The notes under the pieces were generated by a model. It was not told where the DNA came from. It worked only from the letters and a program-made list of their open reading frames with translations, and made no database searches. This document shows positions 12,309 to 23,313 of a DNA stretch of 64,000 nucleotides, piece after piece; the first letter of the stretch is position 1, and every line of letters starts with the position of its first letter. The position numbers and the translations under genes were made by a program. This DNA comes from Bos javanicus. Its lineage: Eukaryota; Chordata; Mammalia; Artiodactyla; Bovidae. The stretch lies in assembly GCF_032452875.1 (NCBI RefSeq), contig NC_083868.1, positions 34,142,537-34,206,536 on the forward strand, read 5' to 3'.

Positions 12309-12519
12309 TATGTGTTAGCTGCTCAGTCATGTCTGACTCTTTGTGACCCCATGAGCTCTGTAACCCACCAGTCTCCTCTGTCCATAGGCTTTTCCAGCAA
12401 GAATACTAGAGTAGGTAGCCATTCCCTTCTCCAGGGGCATCTTCCCAACTCAGGGATTGAATCCAGGTCTCCTGCATTGCTTGTTGGATTCTTTACCATC
12501 TGAGCCACGAGGGAAGACT
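12309..12519 (-). mobile_element. Bov-tA SINE with target-site duplication
   Basis: Minus-strand copy, complete from its 3' end (GCTGCTCAGTCATGTCTGAC in plus reading) to its tRNA-like head (CATCTGAGCCACGAGGGAAG). It is bracketed by 12-base near-identical repeats, CCTGAGGCAATA at 12297-12308 and CCTGAGCCAATA at 12520-12531, which define the insertion as one event. Confidence 0.93.
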
Positions 12520-12734
12520 CCTGAGCCAATAGAACATGGTTAATCTACAGGACACACAGGAAGCAGAATGCTTGCAACAGTGACCTCATTTGCAAGGTTG
12601 AGTACTATTTGCTCACTTCTCTCCATTCCTTGTATTGGAAAAGAAGCTTAGCCTTGGGTGTATGGTAGTGGAATTAACATTCACAGATGATCTCTGCACA
12701 TCACAGATGGTATTGAGTTTTCATAGACAACTGC

Positions 12735-12825
12735 TTATTTTTAGTTTCCTCAGTTTGAGAATACAGAGACCCAGAGAAGTTAAGTAAGTTGTGAAAAGTA
12801 ACAGAACTCTTAACAGGCACAGTCA
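12735..12825 (-). mobile_element. MIR SINE fragment
   Basis: The plus strand carries the reverse complement of the MIR core (GAGACCCAGAGAAGTTAAGT followed by a decayed AAGTTG block). Short and diverged. Confidence 0.55.
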
Positions 12826-12944
12826 ATATATAACCGTATTAGGCAAGAAATTAAAGTGAATTTGTTGGATACGCACACAGTGTATGGGTGTGTGAGTGTT
12901 GCGGCACACAAGAATGCACGTGTGTGAATGAGGAAATCACAGTG

Positions 12945-13160
12945 TGCATGTGTGCTAAGTTGCTTCAGTCATGTCTGACTCTTTGTGACCCTATGGACTG
13001 TAGCCCACCAGGCTTCTCTGTCCAAGGGATGCTCCAGGCAAGAATCCTGGAGTAGTTGCCATGCCCTAGTCCAGAGGATTTTCCTGACCCAGGGATCAAA
13101 CCCGAATCTCATGTCTCCTGCATTGGCAGAAGGGTTACCACTAGCGTCACCTGGGGAATC
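12945..13160 (-). mobile_element. Bov-tA SINE
   Basis: Minus-strand copy recognised from GCTTCAGTCATGTCTGACTC, GGACTGTAGCCCACCAGGC and the tRNA-like head near GTTACCACTAGCGTCACCTG in plus reading. A GTGTGCATGTGTG tract precedes its 3' end. Confidence 0.92.
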
Positions 13161-16051
13161 TTCATCCCACTGAGATGATGCAAATTAAAATGAAAGACAA
13201 TTTAACTCCTTTGAACCTGCAGTGGACAAAGAAACAAAAGAAAGGAAAAAGAGAAAAGCTTTATTCTGCCTATAGCCCTAGTAATTTTGTTGTAGTTGCC
13301 TTTTCTTTTTCCTCATATTCTTGCGATTAATGTGTTGATAGACATATTTTGATAGCTTTTAAAAAGCTACACTTTAAAACTTGAAATGTGTAAGAGGTAG
13401 CTACTATAAGAACAGTTTCTGCTTCATTTTTTTCTCCTGACTTGTTGGCTTTATCCTGTTAATCATTGTTTATTCTGAGCTATAGGGAAATAATCAAAGA
13501 TTGCCTAAAGAAGAGATTATAGGGGCATTTTTCATTTTGGAAACTTCAAGAAGCTATGCTAGGTACTGTGAACCTGTAGGCAAAGCAGAATCACTAAAAT
13601 TTTTGCGTGAATTCTGAATGAATTTAGCTTTCCCTGTACATCAAGTGTATTTTAGACATTTATAATATGTTTCGTTTGTTGTTTTATCTAAGGAACCTTA
13701 CACACTTTGTGTTTTATTCTTTTCTTAGCACTTAGGAGCTTCCAATTTGATTCCTGAGGGGAATTTCAGAGACCTTGTTTGTAGCTATAGCAAGTGTCAC
13801 ATGTATATAGATTCCTTACTCACAGAAGAAAGACTCAGTATAGACTGATTTTACTACAGCATATTATCTTTGGCATCAACTTCTAACTAGTCAATTTTCC
13901 CTTTAATTAGGGTCTTTCATGTTATTCCTTTTATTTCTACTGAATGTCATTGTATTCCTAGTAACTCCTGGATAAAGTAATGCCTGCATTTAAAAACCCT
14001 CAGTGAAGAAAATATTTCCCTACTACTCTCATACATACAGATATTTTAAATATCATAATTGCCTACAAATTGTCAGTTCTGAATAAAAAGAGTTTTAGTT
14101 TTGAGAAGCCAAGTGGAATAAAATTGATATTATTGACTTGTAATGAAGGGACTGAAGCACACTGATAGTATCTGACCTTTTATCATCACTATTTCAAAAA
14201 GCCTTCAGGGGAGAAAGAGAAAACTCCCTTTAAAGAGTATAGTAACTTGCTAGTGAAGTGCATTTTCTCCTAGCGTAGTGAGCTGAGAATAGTCAAAGGA
14301 AAAGCCCAGAAGGCATGATTGTAAAAATGACCATTTGCTAATGGTGTAGATGATAATTTATTCCAGTGAAGGAAAAGAGAATTTTGTGGTCACATATGGC
14401 TTCAGGTTCTGATGCCCTCTACCTTCTGCTGACTGCTAACAATAATTAGAAATTTTTAGAGGCAAACTGATCAAGGCCTAGAAGATCAGGCTGCTTCTTC
14501 AAATGTCAATAGCGGAGGTCAGGATTAATTTGTTGCTTTAAAATGTGGAAATTGCTCTCTGTGTTTGAGAGCAGTATGTGGCACCCCTTAACTACATGAT
14601 AAAAAGGGCCTTGAATTTCACCGTATGTGTGTGACATAAAAGATATCTATTTGGAAAGATTTAATGGGCCTGGAATAGAGGGTAATAGAAATTGAACTGA
14701 AGTAATTTTTGTTGTGCACCCAAAGAAAGTGGTCTGGGAAACTTCAAAAAGGATCCCTCCTGCATGTCTGAAGCTGAGTAGACATTTACACATTATCTTC
14801 CTTTTGCATGAAACTAAGTATCAATCTTTTGACTCCAGAGTTTATACCTGTAAGGATTTTGATATGAGCAAAGTGGCATTGATACAGCTGTGTTAGTGGC
14901 TGACCAACTAAAAGTGAGGGAGCAAGTGTAGTTCAGATAAGAGGCACACTATTTCACGTGACTTCTAATTAACCTTTTGAGAAAGAAACTGAACTTGTTG
15001 ATCATGATTATCTTTAGAGATATTGTTATCTTCCTCATCCCTGAAAATGAAGGAATGAAAGTTTCAGGTCCATATGGCATAGTTCAATAAAGTAAAAAAA
15101 AGAAAAAAGCTAAATGGCAAAAACAACATACTATTCTCTGAATTGGTTAATAAGAAACATTTTACGGTCTGAGACATGATAAGGAATATGTACAAATCTT
15201 CTTTGTTTTAGAATATTCCTCATGCTTCATATAACACAAATACAAATTAACATAGATACTTACATTTGATTTTATGTTTATGTACTTAAATTTGGGGATC
15301 TTTGCTTCATTCAGTGATGTGAACTAATGCCATGAAAATAAAGTGAAGATAAACATGCTATTTAACTGAATTATGTAATATTTCCTGCTTCTGAAATAGA
15401 AACTCATCTAAGCATTATAATAGTCTTTATCCTTTAGCCTAAAATTCCACTAGGAAAAGAAACTCAGATACAGAAAAATTCCACAGCTTTAATGAAAAAT
15501 AATTCACGGTGGTAGATTTAAAGTGACAGAATTTGGATGGAGTGAAGAGAGCAAGTGAAAAAAAGACACTTTTGTACACAATGTTTTTTATTTTTATTTT
15601 TGCTTTTGTTTTGTCAAGTGCATGTCAGCTATGTCTTATCATCATTCTCTGGAACTGACTGACGTGCTTCAGCAATCATTTTTGAGGTTCTATACACACG
15701 AGACTCTTGGACAAGAACAAGAAGCATTTCTTAAAAATATCTAAATGAATTCAGACAAACACTAGGCTATTTAACTAAAACATACTCTACTCTCTTGCTG
15801 TTCTGTTGGTATATAATTTTATAAGGTGTATTGTTACCATAAATATGACTTCTGAAATTAGACTTTATTGAAAGATAACAATTTAAACATGCTGTTATCC
15901 TGTCTTTTATTTAACTGAGATACTGTGATAAAAGAAGATTGAAGTAAGTTGTCTTCCTGATGGCTAATTCTTCATATAGTTCCTTCCTCTGGAGCCCTTA
16001 TAAGCTATATCGTATTGATATAACATACACGAATATTAATTCATGACTGTT
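13161..16051. other. Long unique stretch, no gene seen
   Basis: Nearly 2.9 kb of AT-rich sequence. A 60-codon plus frame at 14714-14896 has no domain. A GAGAAAGAAA-type purine tract lies near 13230-13255. Nothing else can be supported. Confidence 0.45.
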
Positions 16052-16062
16052 GTTATTAGCAT

Positions 16063-16269
16063 GTGCTAAGTCACCTCAGTTGTGTCTGATTCTTTGAGAC
16101 CCTATGGACTGTAGCCCACCAGGCTCCTCTGTCCATGGGATTCTCCTGGCAAGAATACTGGAATTGTTACCCGTTCCCTTCTCCAGGGGATCTTCCCATC
16201 CCAGGGATCAAACTCAGGACTCCTGCACTGCAGGAAGATTCTTTACTAACTGCCTCACCAGGGAAGCCT
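16063..16269 (-). mobile_element. Bov-tA SINE at the tail of a BovB
   Basis: Full-length minus-strand SINE. In plus reading it runs from ATGTGCTAAGTCACCTCAGT to the tRNA-Glu-like head (CTGCCTCACCAGGGAAGCC). It directly abuts the (TTCAG)n tail of the BovB to its right, in the same orientation, downstream of the BovB 3' end. Confidence 0.95.
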
Positions 16270-17258
16270 GTTCAGTTCAGTTCAGTTCAGTTGCTCAGTC
16301 ATGTTCGATTCTTTGCGACCCCAGGAATCGCAGCACACCAGGCCTCCCTGTCCATCACCAACTCCTGGAGTTTACTCAAACTCATGTGCATCAAGTTGGT
16401 GATGCCATCTAGCCATCTCATCCTCTGTCGTCCCCTTCTCCTCCTGCCCCCAATCCCTCCCAGCTCTTTTCCAATGAGTCAACTCTTTGCATGAGGTGGC
16501 CAAAGTATTGGAGTTTCAGCTTTAGCATCAGTCCTTCCAATGAACACCCAAGACTGATCTCCTTTAGGATGGACTGGTTGGATCTCCATGCAGTCCAAGG
16601 GACTCTCAAGAGTCTTCTCCATCACCACAGTTCAAAAGCATCAATTCTTTGGTGCTCAGCTTTCTTCACAGTCCAACTCTCACATCCATGCATGACCACT
16701 GGAAAAACCATAGCCTTGACTAGATGGACCTTTGTTGGCAAAGTAATGTCTCTGCTTTTCAATATGCAATTTAGGTTGGTCATAACTTTCCTTCCAAGGA
16801 ACAAGCGTCTTTTAATTTCATGGCTGCAATCACCATCTGCAGTGATTTTGGAGCCCAGAAAAATAAAGTCTGACACTGTTTCCACTGTTTCCCCATCTAT
16901 TTGCCATGAAGTGATGGGACCAGATGCCATGATCTTCGTTTTCTGAATGTTGAGCTTTAAGCCAACTTCTTCACTCTCCTCTTTCACTTTCATCAAAAGG
17001 CTGTTTAGTTCCTCTTCACTTTCTGCCGTAAGAGTGGTATCATCTGCATATCTGAGGTTATTGATATTTCTCCCGGCAATCTTGATTCCAGCTTGTGCTT
17101 CTTCAAGCCCAGCGTTTCTCATGATGTACTCTGCATATAAGTTAAATAAGCAGGGTGACAATATACAGCCTTGACTTACTCCTTTTCCTATTTGGAACCA
17201 GTTTGTTGTTCCATGTCCAGTTCTAACTGTTGCTTCCTGATCTACATATAGGTTTTTC
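16270..17258 (-). mobile_element. BovB (RTE-type LINE), 5'-truncated
   Basis: About 1 kb from the 3' end of a BovB retrotransposon. The plus strand begins with four TTCAG units (the complement of the element's tail), then shows the 3' region and the reverse-transcriptase coding region up to the GGACATGG segment that precedes the QGC motif. The 5' 70 percent of the element, including endonuclease, is absent. It is one of the best preserved BovB copies in the window. Confidence 0.95.
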
Positions 17259-17287
17259 GTTATTAGCATACATAAATCAGATAACAT
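16622..17287 (-). pseudogene. BovB reverse transcriptase fragment, 221 codons
   Basis: This is the longest open frame in the window. It covers the C-terminal half of the BovB polyprotein: GKGVSQGCILSPCLFNLYAE (RT palm region), then LRYADDTTL with an intact YADD catalytic motif near residue 80, then DFIFLGSKITADGDCSHEIK and the CESWTVKKAEH segment near the end. The first dozen codons come from flanking host DNA, so the start is an accident. The endonuclease, the RT fingers and the end of the protein are missing, so it cannot be active. The antisense frames on the plus strand at 16491-16946 and 16947-17174 are shadows. Confidence 0.85.
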
Positions 17288-18859
17288 GGTTGGTCATTTA
17301 GATAAGCTTCAAGGTTTATTGTCCTTTCTTTTTTGGCAACTGTATTTTCTAATGATTTAATCTATGTGTTTAATCTGAATTTTGAGTGACTGAGGAACCA
17401 GTGAAGTCAAATATCCAGTGTAGGAATCTCATTGCATCACTTAATAACTTTGTGAATTTAAATAATGAACTTGAAATTTCTGCATCTTTAAAAGAAAACA
17501 GAAATCAAAGTCTTGATTTCATGGATCAAGGGAATGATTGCATGTAGATCAAGACAAGCTACCTAATCTGCAGGTCTCTGCAAAATTGAAAATGTGTGGC
17601 CCTCTGTTCGAAATTCATGACCAGTTTTAGGTAGCAACAACATGGTTAGCAACCATTGACAGCAGTCTTTTAGCCAAGCATGGAGCCCTTCTACGCTGTG
17701 AGACAAAGCTTGGAATTGTGAAGATTAAATGAGTTTATTGGTAAAAAGACATAGACTATTTCCTAGCACATATAAAGCATTCAAAAATATTTTTAATCAT
17801 TTTCGTTGTTTTTTTAATCTTCAGTGCTCTATTTTTTTTAAGTACCTTAATTTTGTTTTTGTTTTGAAATTCTAATGCTATTGTTAGTAAACCAAACTAC
17901 TATCTCAGAAAATCCAGGTTCTTTCAAATGAAAGGTGTTATTCATCCCAAGGAGATGTAAAGAACAGGAAGAGGTGATAGATAAAGCAGAACTCAGCTTC
18001 AGTACAAGGTTTTTTTGGGGGGAGATCTTTACAGGAAAGCAATGTTATCATGGGATGCTGGAGTATAGAAAGATTACTTAGATCAAGAATCTAAGATCCA
18101 GGACTATTTTGGGCACAAGCAATGGAAACCCAAGTTGATACAGGTGCACAAAACAGAAATATATTGGTAATATAATTTGGAGGATTGCGATGAAGTTAGG
18201 CCTCAGAATCAACTGTAACCATGGACTTAAACACCACTTGCTCTCTCTTTCTTAATATTGTTACTTTTTTTCTGCTTATCGCCTCATGTTCTCAAAATAG
18301 TCACTGGCTTGAACATGAAAAAAAAAAGAGTTCCCAACAACTTTGATGTTTATATCATTTGCCTTCCAAGAGCAGAGAGGAACTTATTTCCCATTTTTGC
18401 TTTATGGAAAAGGTTTAAGAAAAGAGGTATGATTCTGTTGTATTTGGTCATCCATCCAAGTACTACACACAGGACTGCTAAATTATGGTTGAGTTTTAGG
18501 ATAATAGCTTTTAAGGTATTAAAAGCATGGTTATTGAGAATTGAAGCTGTGTCCAGAGTATGGCAACCATTGTGAAGCCAGACATGCTAATTAACTTCCA
18601 AAAAGAAGCTAAAAACTTCTCTGAAGAAAGGAGAAATTAACCTAGAGATTTAAAATAGCAACTGAGTAAAATTTGGAAAAAAAAAAAGAAGTGTGAAATA
18701 TTGTCATTGTAGGATAGCAGAGAGGAAGGGAAAGTGCTAGGTCAATCAGAGTCTATAGTAATTAGTTTATCAGAAATTTCAAAAATTCTTATTAGAAACT
18801 TATTACTGTTGATAGATTTCTCTAACTATCCTACTGTCATTGACTCTCCATCTCTGCTG
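17270..18859. other. Unique sequence with a MIR-like tail
   Basis: Mostly unrecognised AT-rich sequence. At about 17720-17805 the run TGTGAAGATTAAATGAGTTT followed by TTCCTAGCACATATAAAGC resembles the 3' half of MIR on the plus strand. A 105-codon plus frame at 18258-18575 has no domain. Confidence 0.4.
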
Positions 18860-19005
18860 TGCCTCTGTATCACCAGGGGGAGGTTTAAAAAAATACAGAT
18901 TTATAGGGCTTCCCTCCTGAGATTGCAATATGATTGGTGGAGCGGTAGAACTTTAGACATCCCCCTGGAGAGCTTGATGTGCAACCAAGATTGACAACCC
19001 CCAGG
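18860..19005 (+). mobile_element. MER5A-like hAT-Charlie relic
   Basis: Resembles the non-autonomous MER5A DNA transposon: TGTATCACCAGGGGGAGG, then ACAGATTTATAGGGCTTCCC, then a CTTGATGTGCAACCAAG block and TTGACAACCCCC. The terminal inverted repeats are worn. Such elements have been immobile since before the placental radiation. Confidence 0.6.
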
Positions 19006-19242
19006 TATTTGTCTAAATTACCTCTCATTGCCCCTGTATAATATTTTTATATTTGAAATATATAGAATACCTGTCATAGATTTTTTTTAAAAGCCTTTGT
19101 TTTTCACTCAGTTATAATAATAAAATAAGGATGGGGTTATGAAGGTGACTGAGGTGACTTGGATGGTACAAAGGTGAATAAACATTGTTTTTAAAGGACT
19201 TATAACCTACAGCTCGAATATAATTGAAAGGCCTCTACAGCA

Positions 19243-19396
19243 AATCCACTTAGGAATGCTTATTAAAATTTCAGATGCCTTGGACTTAACCTGACCTACT
19301 GAATCAGAATCTCTGAGGACAGGCCTCAGACTACGTATTTTACCAAGTTCCTCTCTTGAACATATGTGCATGAAGGTTTAAGAGCCATGGTCTAGT
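19243..19396 (+). mobile_element. MER5A-like hAT-Charlie relic
   Basis: A second, independent MER5-type copy in the same orientation. The segment CTGACCTACTGAATCAGAAT followed by CTCTGAGGACAGGCCTCAGA is the well-conserved centre of that family; the ends are approximate. Confidence 0.7.
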
Positions 19397-20841
19397 GCCA
19401 CATGCCTACTCCTCACAGCTGTTTTTTTCCTGACCTGTATCTAATAGCTGAGATTGTGGTACCTTAATTAGCACTGCTGCTCACCTGGTGACTGTAACTC
19501 ATTGTTTAGCATAGTGCCTTGGAGGAATAAAAAAAAATCTGCTTTTTTTTTTTGATCTGACTGGCTGTATCAACCTCTTTTTAGTTATTGAAATAGTGCA
19601 ATTTCCCTTCTATTTATTTAAAGATAATTATTTTGGATTATATGGAAATTGCTATTTTTGTATACCATTGTCCCAGTTATAATATTTACGGTAATTATTC
19701 TAATGGGCTATATATAGTTTTTTCTTTGCACTTAAGCTTGAAAAAAAAGGCTAATAATGAATGATGATAAACAATAAAAGCCTGTGGTTATTATCCTTTG
19801 CCCTTTTTCTAAGTTTACAACTATTTCTTTATACTAGCTATTATGCGGTATATGTTATGGAGCTCAATGAATGCACATTGCAATTGGCATACTTACCTCA
19901 TGTGCAAAATTCAGCTTTCTATGTAATTGACATTAACATTTCTATCTAATTGACAGGAAATGAGACTGTAAGAGTAAAGGCAATCATATTTTATAGCCTC
20001 AAATATCAAAGTCAGGATTATTCATTTCATGGTGAGAAGGAAAACATCAAACTCCTATGTCTGTGCATTGCTCATACAAGAAAATTACTGAATTCAGTTA
20101 CCATCTCTTAGATTAAGTAAATGGCTATTAACTCTTTACTGATACTATGAAATAGTTCATTCAGTCAAAAAGAACCATTTTATCTTTACCATTTGGGAGT
20201 TCCAAGTAACTATAGGTAATAAAAGGGGAGTAATAAAGGATAGCATCATTTCTTTCCCTTTCTTATGACTCATGGAGACATACTAACTAAAATCAAAATT
20301 CTATTAGAAATTGTGTGTTTCAACTTTCTGTCTATTTGTGCATAATAAACCAGTGCATTTTATGTTTTAGCCTTTTTCTGTAATTACTTGAATTTTATTC
20401 CACGTGTGTCCTTTTGTGACAGCCATGTTACTTTAGTTCAATAAATGTTATCAAGCATTCTTTGACTGTTCCTATTGCATCAACCTTAATTAGTTTTTGA
20501 TTATTCTTAATTTCACAGCATTTTCCTTTTAATAAGTTGCATCAAAATGCTTTCATTTCTGTTGCAGCAAGTTTAATTAGTTTTTGAGTCTTGTTTCTGT
20601 TTTCCCTTCCATTTTTAGGAAAAAAAAAAAAGATGACACCCACTTTCTTTGTTTCTATGAGAATATCCATGACTTACAACTTGGTACTTGCCAGAAGCCC
20701 TCACCTAAGACTTGCAGTACAAAATGATGGTGACTTAGAGCCTTTTCATTTGCATTAGGAATATTCCCATGTACTTACATATTTATAGTTGCTTCTGATT
20801 ATTAAAAAAAGTAGTAGGCTTGATTTTCTAGTTTAAAAGGA
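19397..20841. other. Unique AT-rich stretch
   Basis: No gene or named repeat. The phrase TTAATTAGTTTTTGA occurs twice (about 20486 and 20573), a local similarity of unknown origin. Confidence 0.4.
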
Positions 20842-21080
20842 CTGCTGCTGCTGCTGCTGCTTCTAAGTTGCTTCAGTCGTGTCTGACTCTGTGTCACCCC
20901 ATAGATGGCAGCCCACCAGGCTTCCCTGTCCCTGGAATTCTCCAGGCAAGAACACTGGAGTGGGTTGTCATTTCCTTCTCCAGTGCATGAAAGTGAAAAG
21001 TGAAAGTGAAATCGCTCAGTCGTGTCCGACTCATAGCGACCCCATGGACCACAGCCTACCAGGCTCCTCCGTCCATGGGA
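20842..21080 (-). mobile_element. Bov-A2 SINE (dimeric), 5'-truncated
   Basis: The plus strand opens with about six CTG units, the complement of the (AGC)n tail, then two tandem BovA units joined by the GAAAGTGAAAAGTGAAAGTG linker. The right end stops within the first BovA unit, so the 5' start (GGAGAAGGCAATGGCACC-type) is missing. Confidence 0.93.
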
Positions 21081-21264
21081 CTAAACTTAGTTAAAACAAT
21101 TCTAGGATTCTCATTGTCCATCAATTTAGCTAAAGTGATTAGTGCTTATGTATTCAGTTATATGACATGAAATATCTGTATTCTTTGTTCAAAAATGTAT
21201 TATGCATTTTGCCTTTGCAAACCAAACTGTTACTTATAGTATCCATTAGATAAAATAATACCCA

Positions 21265-21612
21265 GAGGTTCCCTGGTGGCTCAGTGATAAAGAATCCACC
21301 TGCCAATGCAGGAGACATGGATCTGATGCCTGGTCCAGGAAGAACCCACATGCCGCAGAGTAAGTCAGTCCATGTGCCACAATTATTGAGCCTGTGCTCT
21401 GGAGCCCGGGAGTTGCAACTGCTGAGCCTATCTGCCTCAACTACTGAAGCACACTTGCTCTAGAGTCCATGATCCAAAATAAGAGAAGCCAGGTCAGTGA
21501 GAATTTCGTGCACCACAGCTAGAGATGAGCCCTTACACTGCAACTAGAGAAAAGACAACATAGCAACAAAGTCCCAAAAATAAACAGCCAAAAATAAATA
21601 AATAAAATTATT
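21265..21612 (+). mobile_element. CHR-type tRNA-Glu SINE
   Basis: Begins with a tRNA-Glu-like head (GGTTCCCTGGTGGCTCAGTG) as in Bov-tA but then continues with the CHR body: CACATGCCGCAGAGTAAGTC, repeated variants of ACTACTGAAG, AAGAGAAGCC and a terminal (AAAT)n tail with AACAGCCAAAAATAAAT. CHR SINEs are shared by cetaceans, hippos and ruminants, so this copy is older than Bov-tA. Confidence 0.85.
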
Positions 21613-21798
21613 TTTTAAAATGACACCCAAATTACCTTTTGTAACTGAATGCTAATGAGTCGTGATTTTTTTAATGTTTTGAATATATTTGCTCTTTTTA
21701 AATAATATGTATACAAGTATTAGGCTAGTTCAAATATAATTGCTATTTCAGACCATGGATTTTAAATCATTTCAGACCTAGGCTCAAACACATCTTTA

Positions 21799-22439
21799 TT
21801 AACCAAAATAGGAACCATTGCAATCAACACATTTTTGCCAACAAGAAACAAGGTTGTTTATTCCTGTAGCATAAAAATCTATACCTTGGAATTTGACTAA
21901 CTCTTAGAAGGCATCATCTGCCTCCTGCTGATTGTGGAAACATTTTCCATGCAAAAAGTTATCAAGATGTTTGAGGAAGTCTTAGTCAGCTGTGAAGATG
22001 TCAGGTGAATATGGCAAATGAGGCAAAACTCTGTAGCTCAATTCATTCAACCTTTGAAGTGTTGATTGTGCGCCCAGTGGTTGGGTGCTGTCATGGAGAA
22101 GAATCAGGCCCTTTCTGTTGACCAATGCCAGCTGCAGGTATTGCAGTTTTTGGTGCATCTCACCAATTTGCTGAGGCTCTCAGATGTAATGGTTTTGCTG
22201 GGATTCAGAAAGCTGTAGTGGATCAGACTGACAGCAGATCACCAAAGGCCATGACTTTTATTTGGCTCAAATTTGGCTTTGAGAACTGCTTTGTATATTC
22301 TTCTCAGTCCAGCCACTGACTTGGGCATTGCCAGTTGTCATATAAAATCCACTTTTCATCACACATCACAATCCCATCAAGAAGTGGTTTGTTGTTGTTG
22401 CATAGAATAAGAAAAGATGACACTTCAAAATTATGTATA

Positions 22440-22470
<31 letters not shown>

Positions 22471-22853
22471 GTGTGTATGTATGTATATTTGGTCAACTCA
22501 TGAGGTACTCAGTTATCAAGCTTTTTCACCTTTCAAATTTGTTTCAAGTGACAAATGACCATAGAATGGTAGACACTGAGTTCTTCAGCTACTCCTCATA
22601 TAGTTGTAAGAGGATCAGCTTCAGTGATTGCTCTCGGTGGGTCATTGTCAACTTACGATAGCTAACCACTATGTTCCCCATTTTCAAGTCTCTTGTCTCC
22701 TTTGAAAAACTTCTTGAACTGCCACTGTACTGTACGTTCATTAGCAGTTCCTGGGCCAAATGCCTTCTTGATGTTGCAAGTTGTCTCCACTGCTTTACGA
22801 CCCATTTTGAACTCAAATAAGAAAATTGCTCAAATTTGCTTTTTGTCTAACAT
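21799..22853 (-). pseudogene. mariner transposase pseudogene
   Basis: The frame starts at ATG (22851-22853) with MLDKKQI, followed by an in-frame stop. The N-terminal helix-turn-helix region is recognisable (FGPGTANERTVQW), as is VPHELT before the catalytic domain. All three aspartates of the DDD triad can be located although the frame is broken: CDEKWI at about 22345-22365, LLHD at 22090-22092 and PYSPD at 22000-22002. The last two lie about 30 codons apart rather than the usual 34, suggesting a small deletion. The protein ended with CNGSYFG and a stop at 21799-21801. Several stops, frameshifts and the microsatellite make it inactive. Mariners move by cut-and-paste at TA sites. Confidence 0.85.
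22436..22486. repeat. (TG)n(TA)n compound microsatellite
   Basis: Alternating TG then TA then TG/TATG units inside the mariner transposase region. Likely polymorphic in length. Confidence 0.9.
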
Positions 22854-22906
22854 AATTTCCTTAGTCTTAAATAAACATTTAAAAAACAGCAAGTAATAAA
22901 TCACTG

Positions 22907-22988
22907 GGCTTCCCTGGTGGTTCTGCAGTAAAGAATCTGCCTGCAATGCAGGAGTTGCAGGAGACGGGGGTTCAATCCCTGGGTCGAA
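22907..22988 (+). mobile_element. Bov-tA SINE, tRNA-like head only
   Basis: Plus-strand GGGCTTCCCTGGTGGTTCTG through the B-box-like GGTTCAATCCCTGGGTC. The BovA body is absent and a TATACA microsatellite follows. The head looks like a tRNA-Glu but lacks a foldable anticodon arm, so it is a SINE piece and not a tRNA gene. Confidence 0.85.
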
Positions 22989-22997
22989 CATTCTTAC

Positions 22998-23012
22998 TAT
23001 ATATATATACAT

Positions 23013-23042
<30 letters not shown>
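22998..23042. repeat. (ATATAC)n microsatellite
   Basis: TATA followed by repeated ATATAC units, between a SINE head and a BovB 3' end. Confidence 0.9.
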
Positions 23043-23043
<1 letters not shown>

Positions 23044-23313
23044 GTTAACTGAAGCTGAAACTCCAATACTTTGGCCACCTGATGCAAAGAGCTGACTCAT
23101 TTGAAAAGACCCTGATGCTGGGAAAGATTGAGGGCAGGAGGAGAAGTGGACGACAGAGGATGAGATGGTTGGATGGAATCACAGACTCAATGGACATGAG
23201 TTTGAGTAAACTGTGGGAGTTGATGATGGACAGGGAGGCCTGGGGGGTGCTGCAGTCCATGTGGTCACAAAGAGTCAGGCACGACTGAGCAACTGAACTG
23301 CACTGAACTAAAG
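23043..23313 (+). mobile_element. BovB LINE 3' end
   Basis: Plus-strand 3' end of BovB: GCTGAAACTCCAATACTTTG, the RRMRWLDGITDSMD coding segment, then GCACGACTGAGCAACTGAAC. It encodes only the last 80 or so residues of the polyprotein and is heavily 5' truncated. Confidence 0.93.

Larger units (their letters stand above)
16052..17269 (-). mobile_element. Composite BovB LINE + Bov-tA SINE insertion
   Basis: An 11-base direct repeat, GTTATTAGCAT, occurs at 16052-16062 and again at 17259-17269. Between the copies lie a Bov-tA SINE (16063-16269) and a 5'-truncated BovB (16270-17258), both on the minus strand. There is no repeat of this sequence between them. The natural reading is that the two units arrived as one insertion, for example a BovB transcript extended into a SINE, or that the SINE later landed exactly in the BovB tail without leaving its own visible duplication. 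Confidence 0.75.
21720..22905 (-). mobile_element. mariner DNA transposon (Hsmar1-like), dead
   Basis: The left end starts after a TA dinucleotide with TTAGGCTAGTTCAAATATAA, close to the terminal inverted repeat of cecropia-type mariners. The transposase is coded on the minus strand. The right inverted repeat is missing: the element's 5' side ends near 22905 where a Bov-tA begins, followed by a microsatellite and a BovB piece. A (TG)n(TA)n microsatellite has grown inside it at 22436-22486. Confidence 0.88.

Noticed and set aside
16491..16946. 151-codon open frame on the plus strand
   Set aside because: Antisense of the BovB coding region at 16.6-17.3 kb; no independent domain.
20842..21080. 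Repeated similar units suggesting a CRISPR-like or satellite array
   Set aside because: The units are the two halves of a dimeric Bov-A2 SINE; there are only two, and the same pair occurs at dispersed sites.
22907..22985. tRNA-like sequence with A and B box resemblance
   Set aside because: It is the tRNA-Glu-derived head of a Bov-tA SINE; no proper anticodon stem or acceptor pairing, and the same head occurs in every SINE here.
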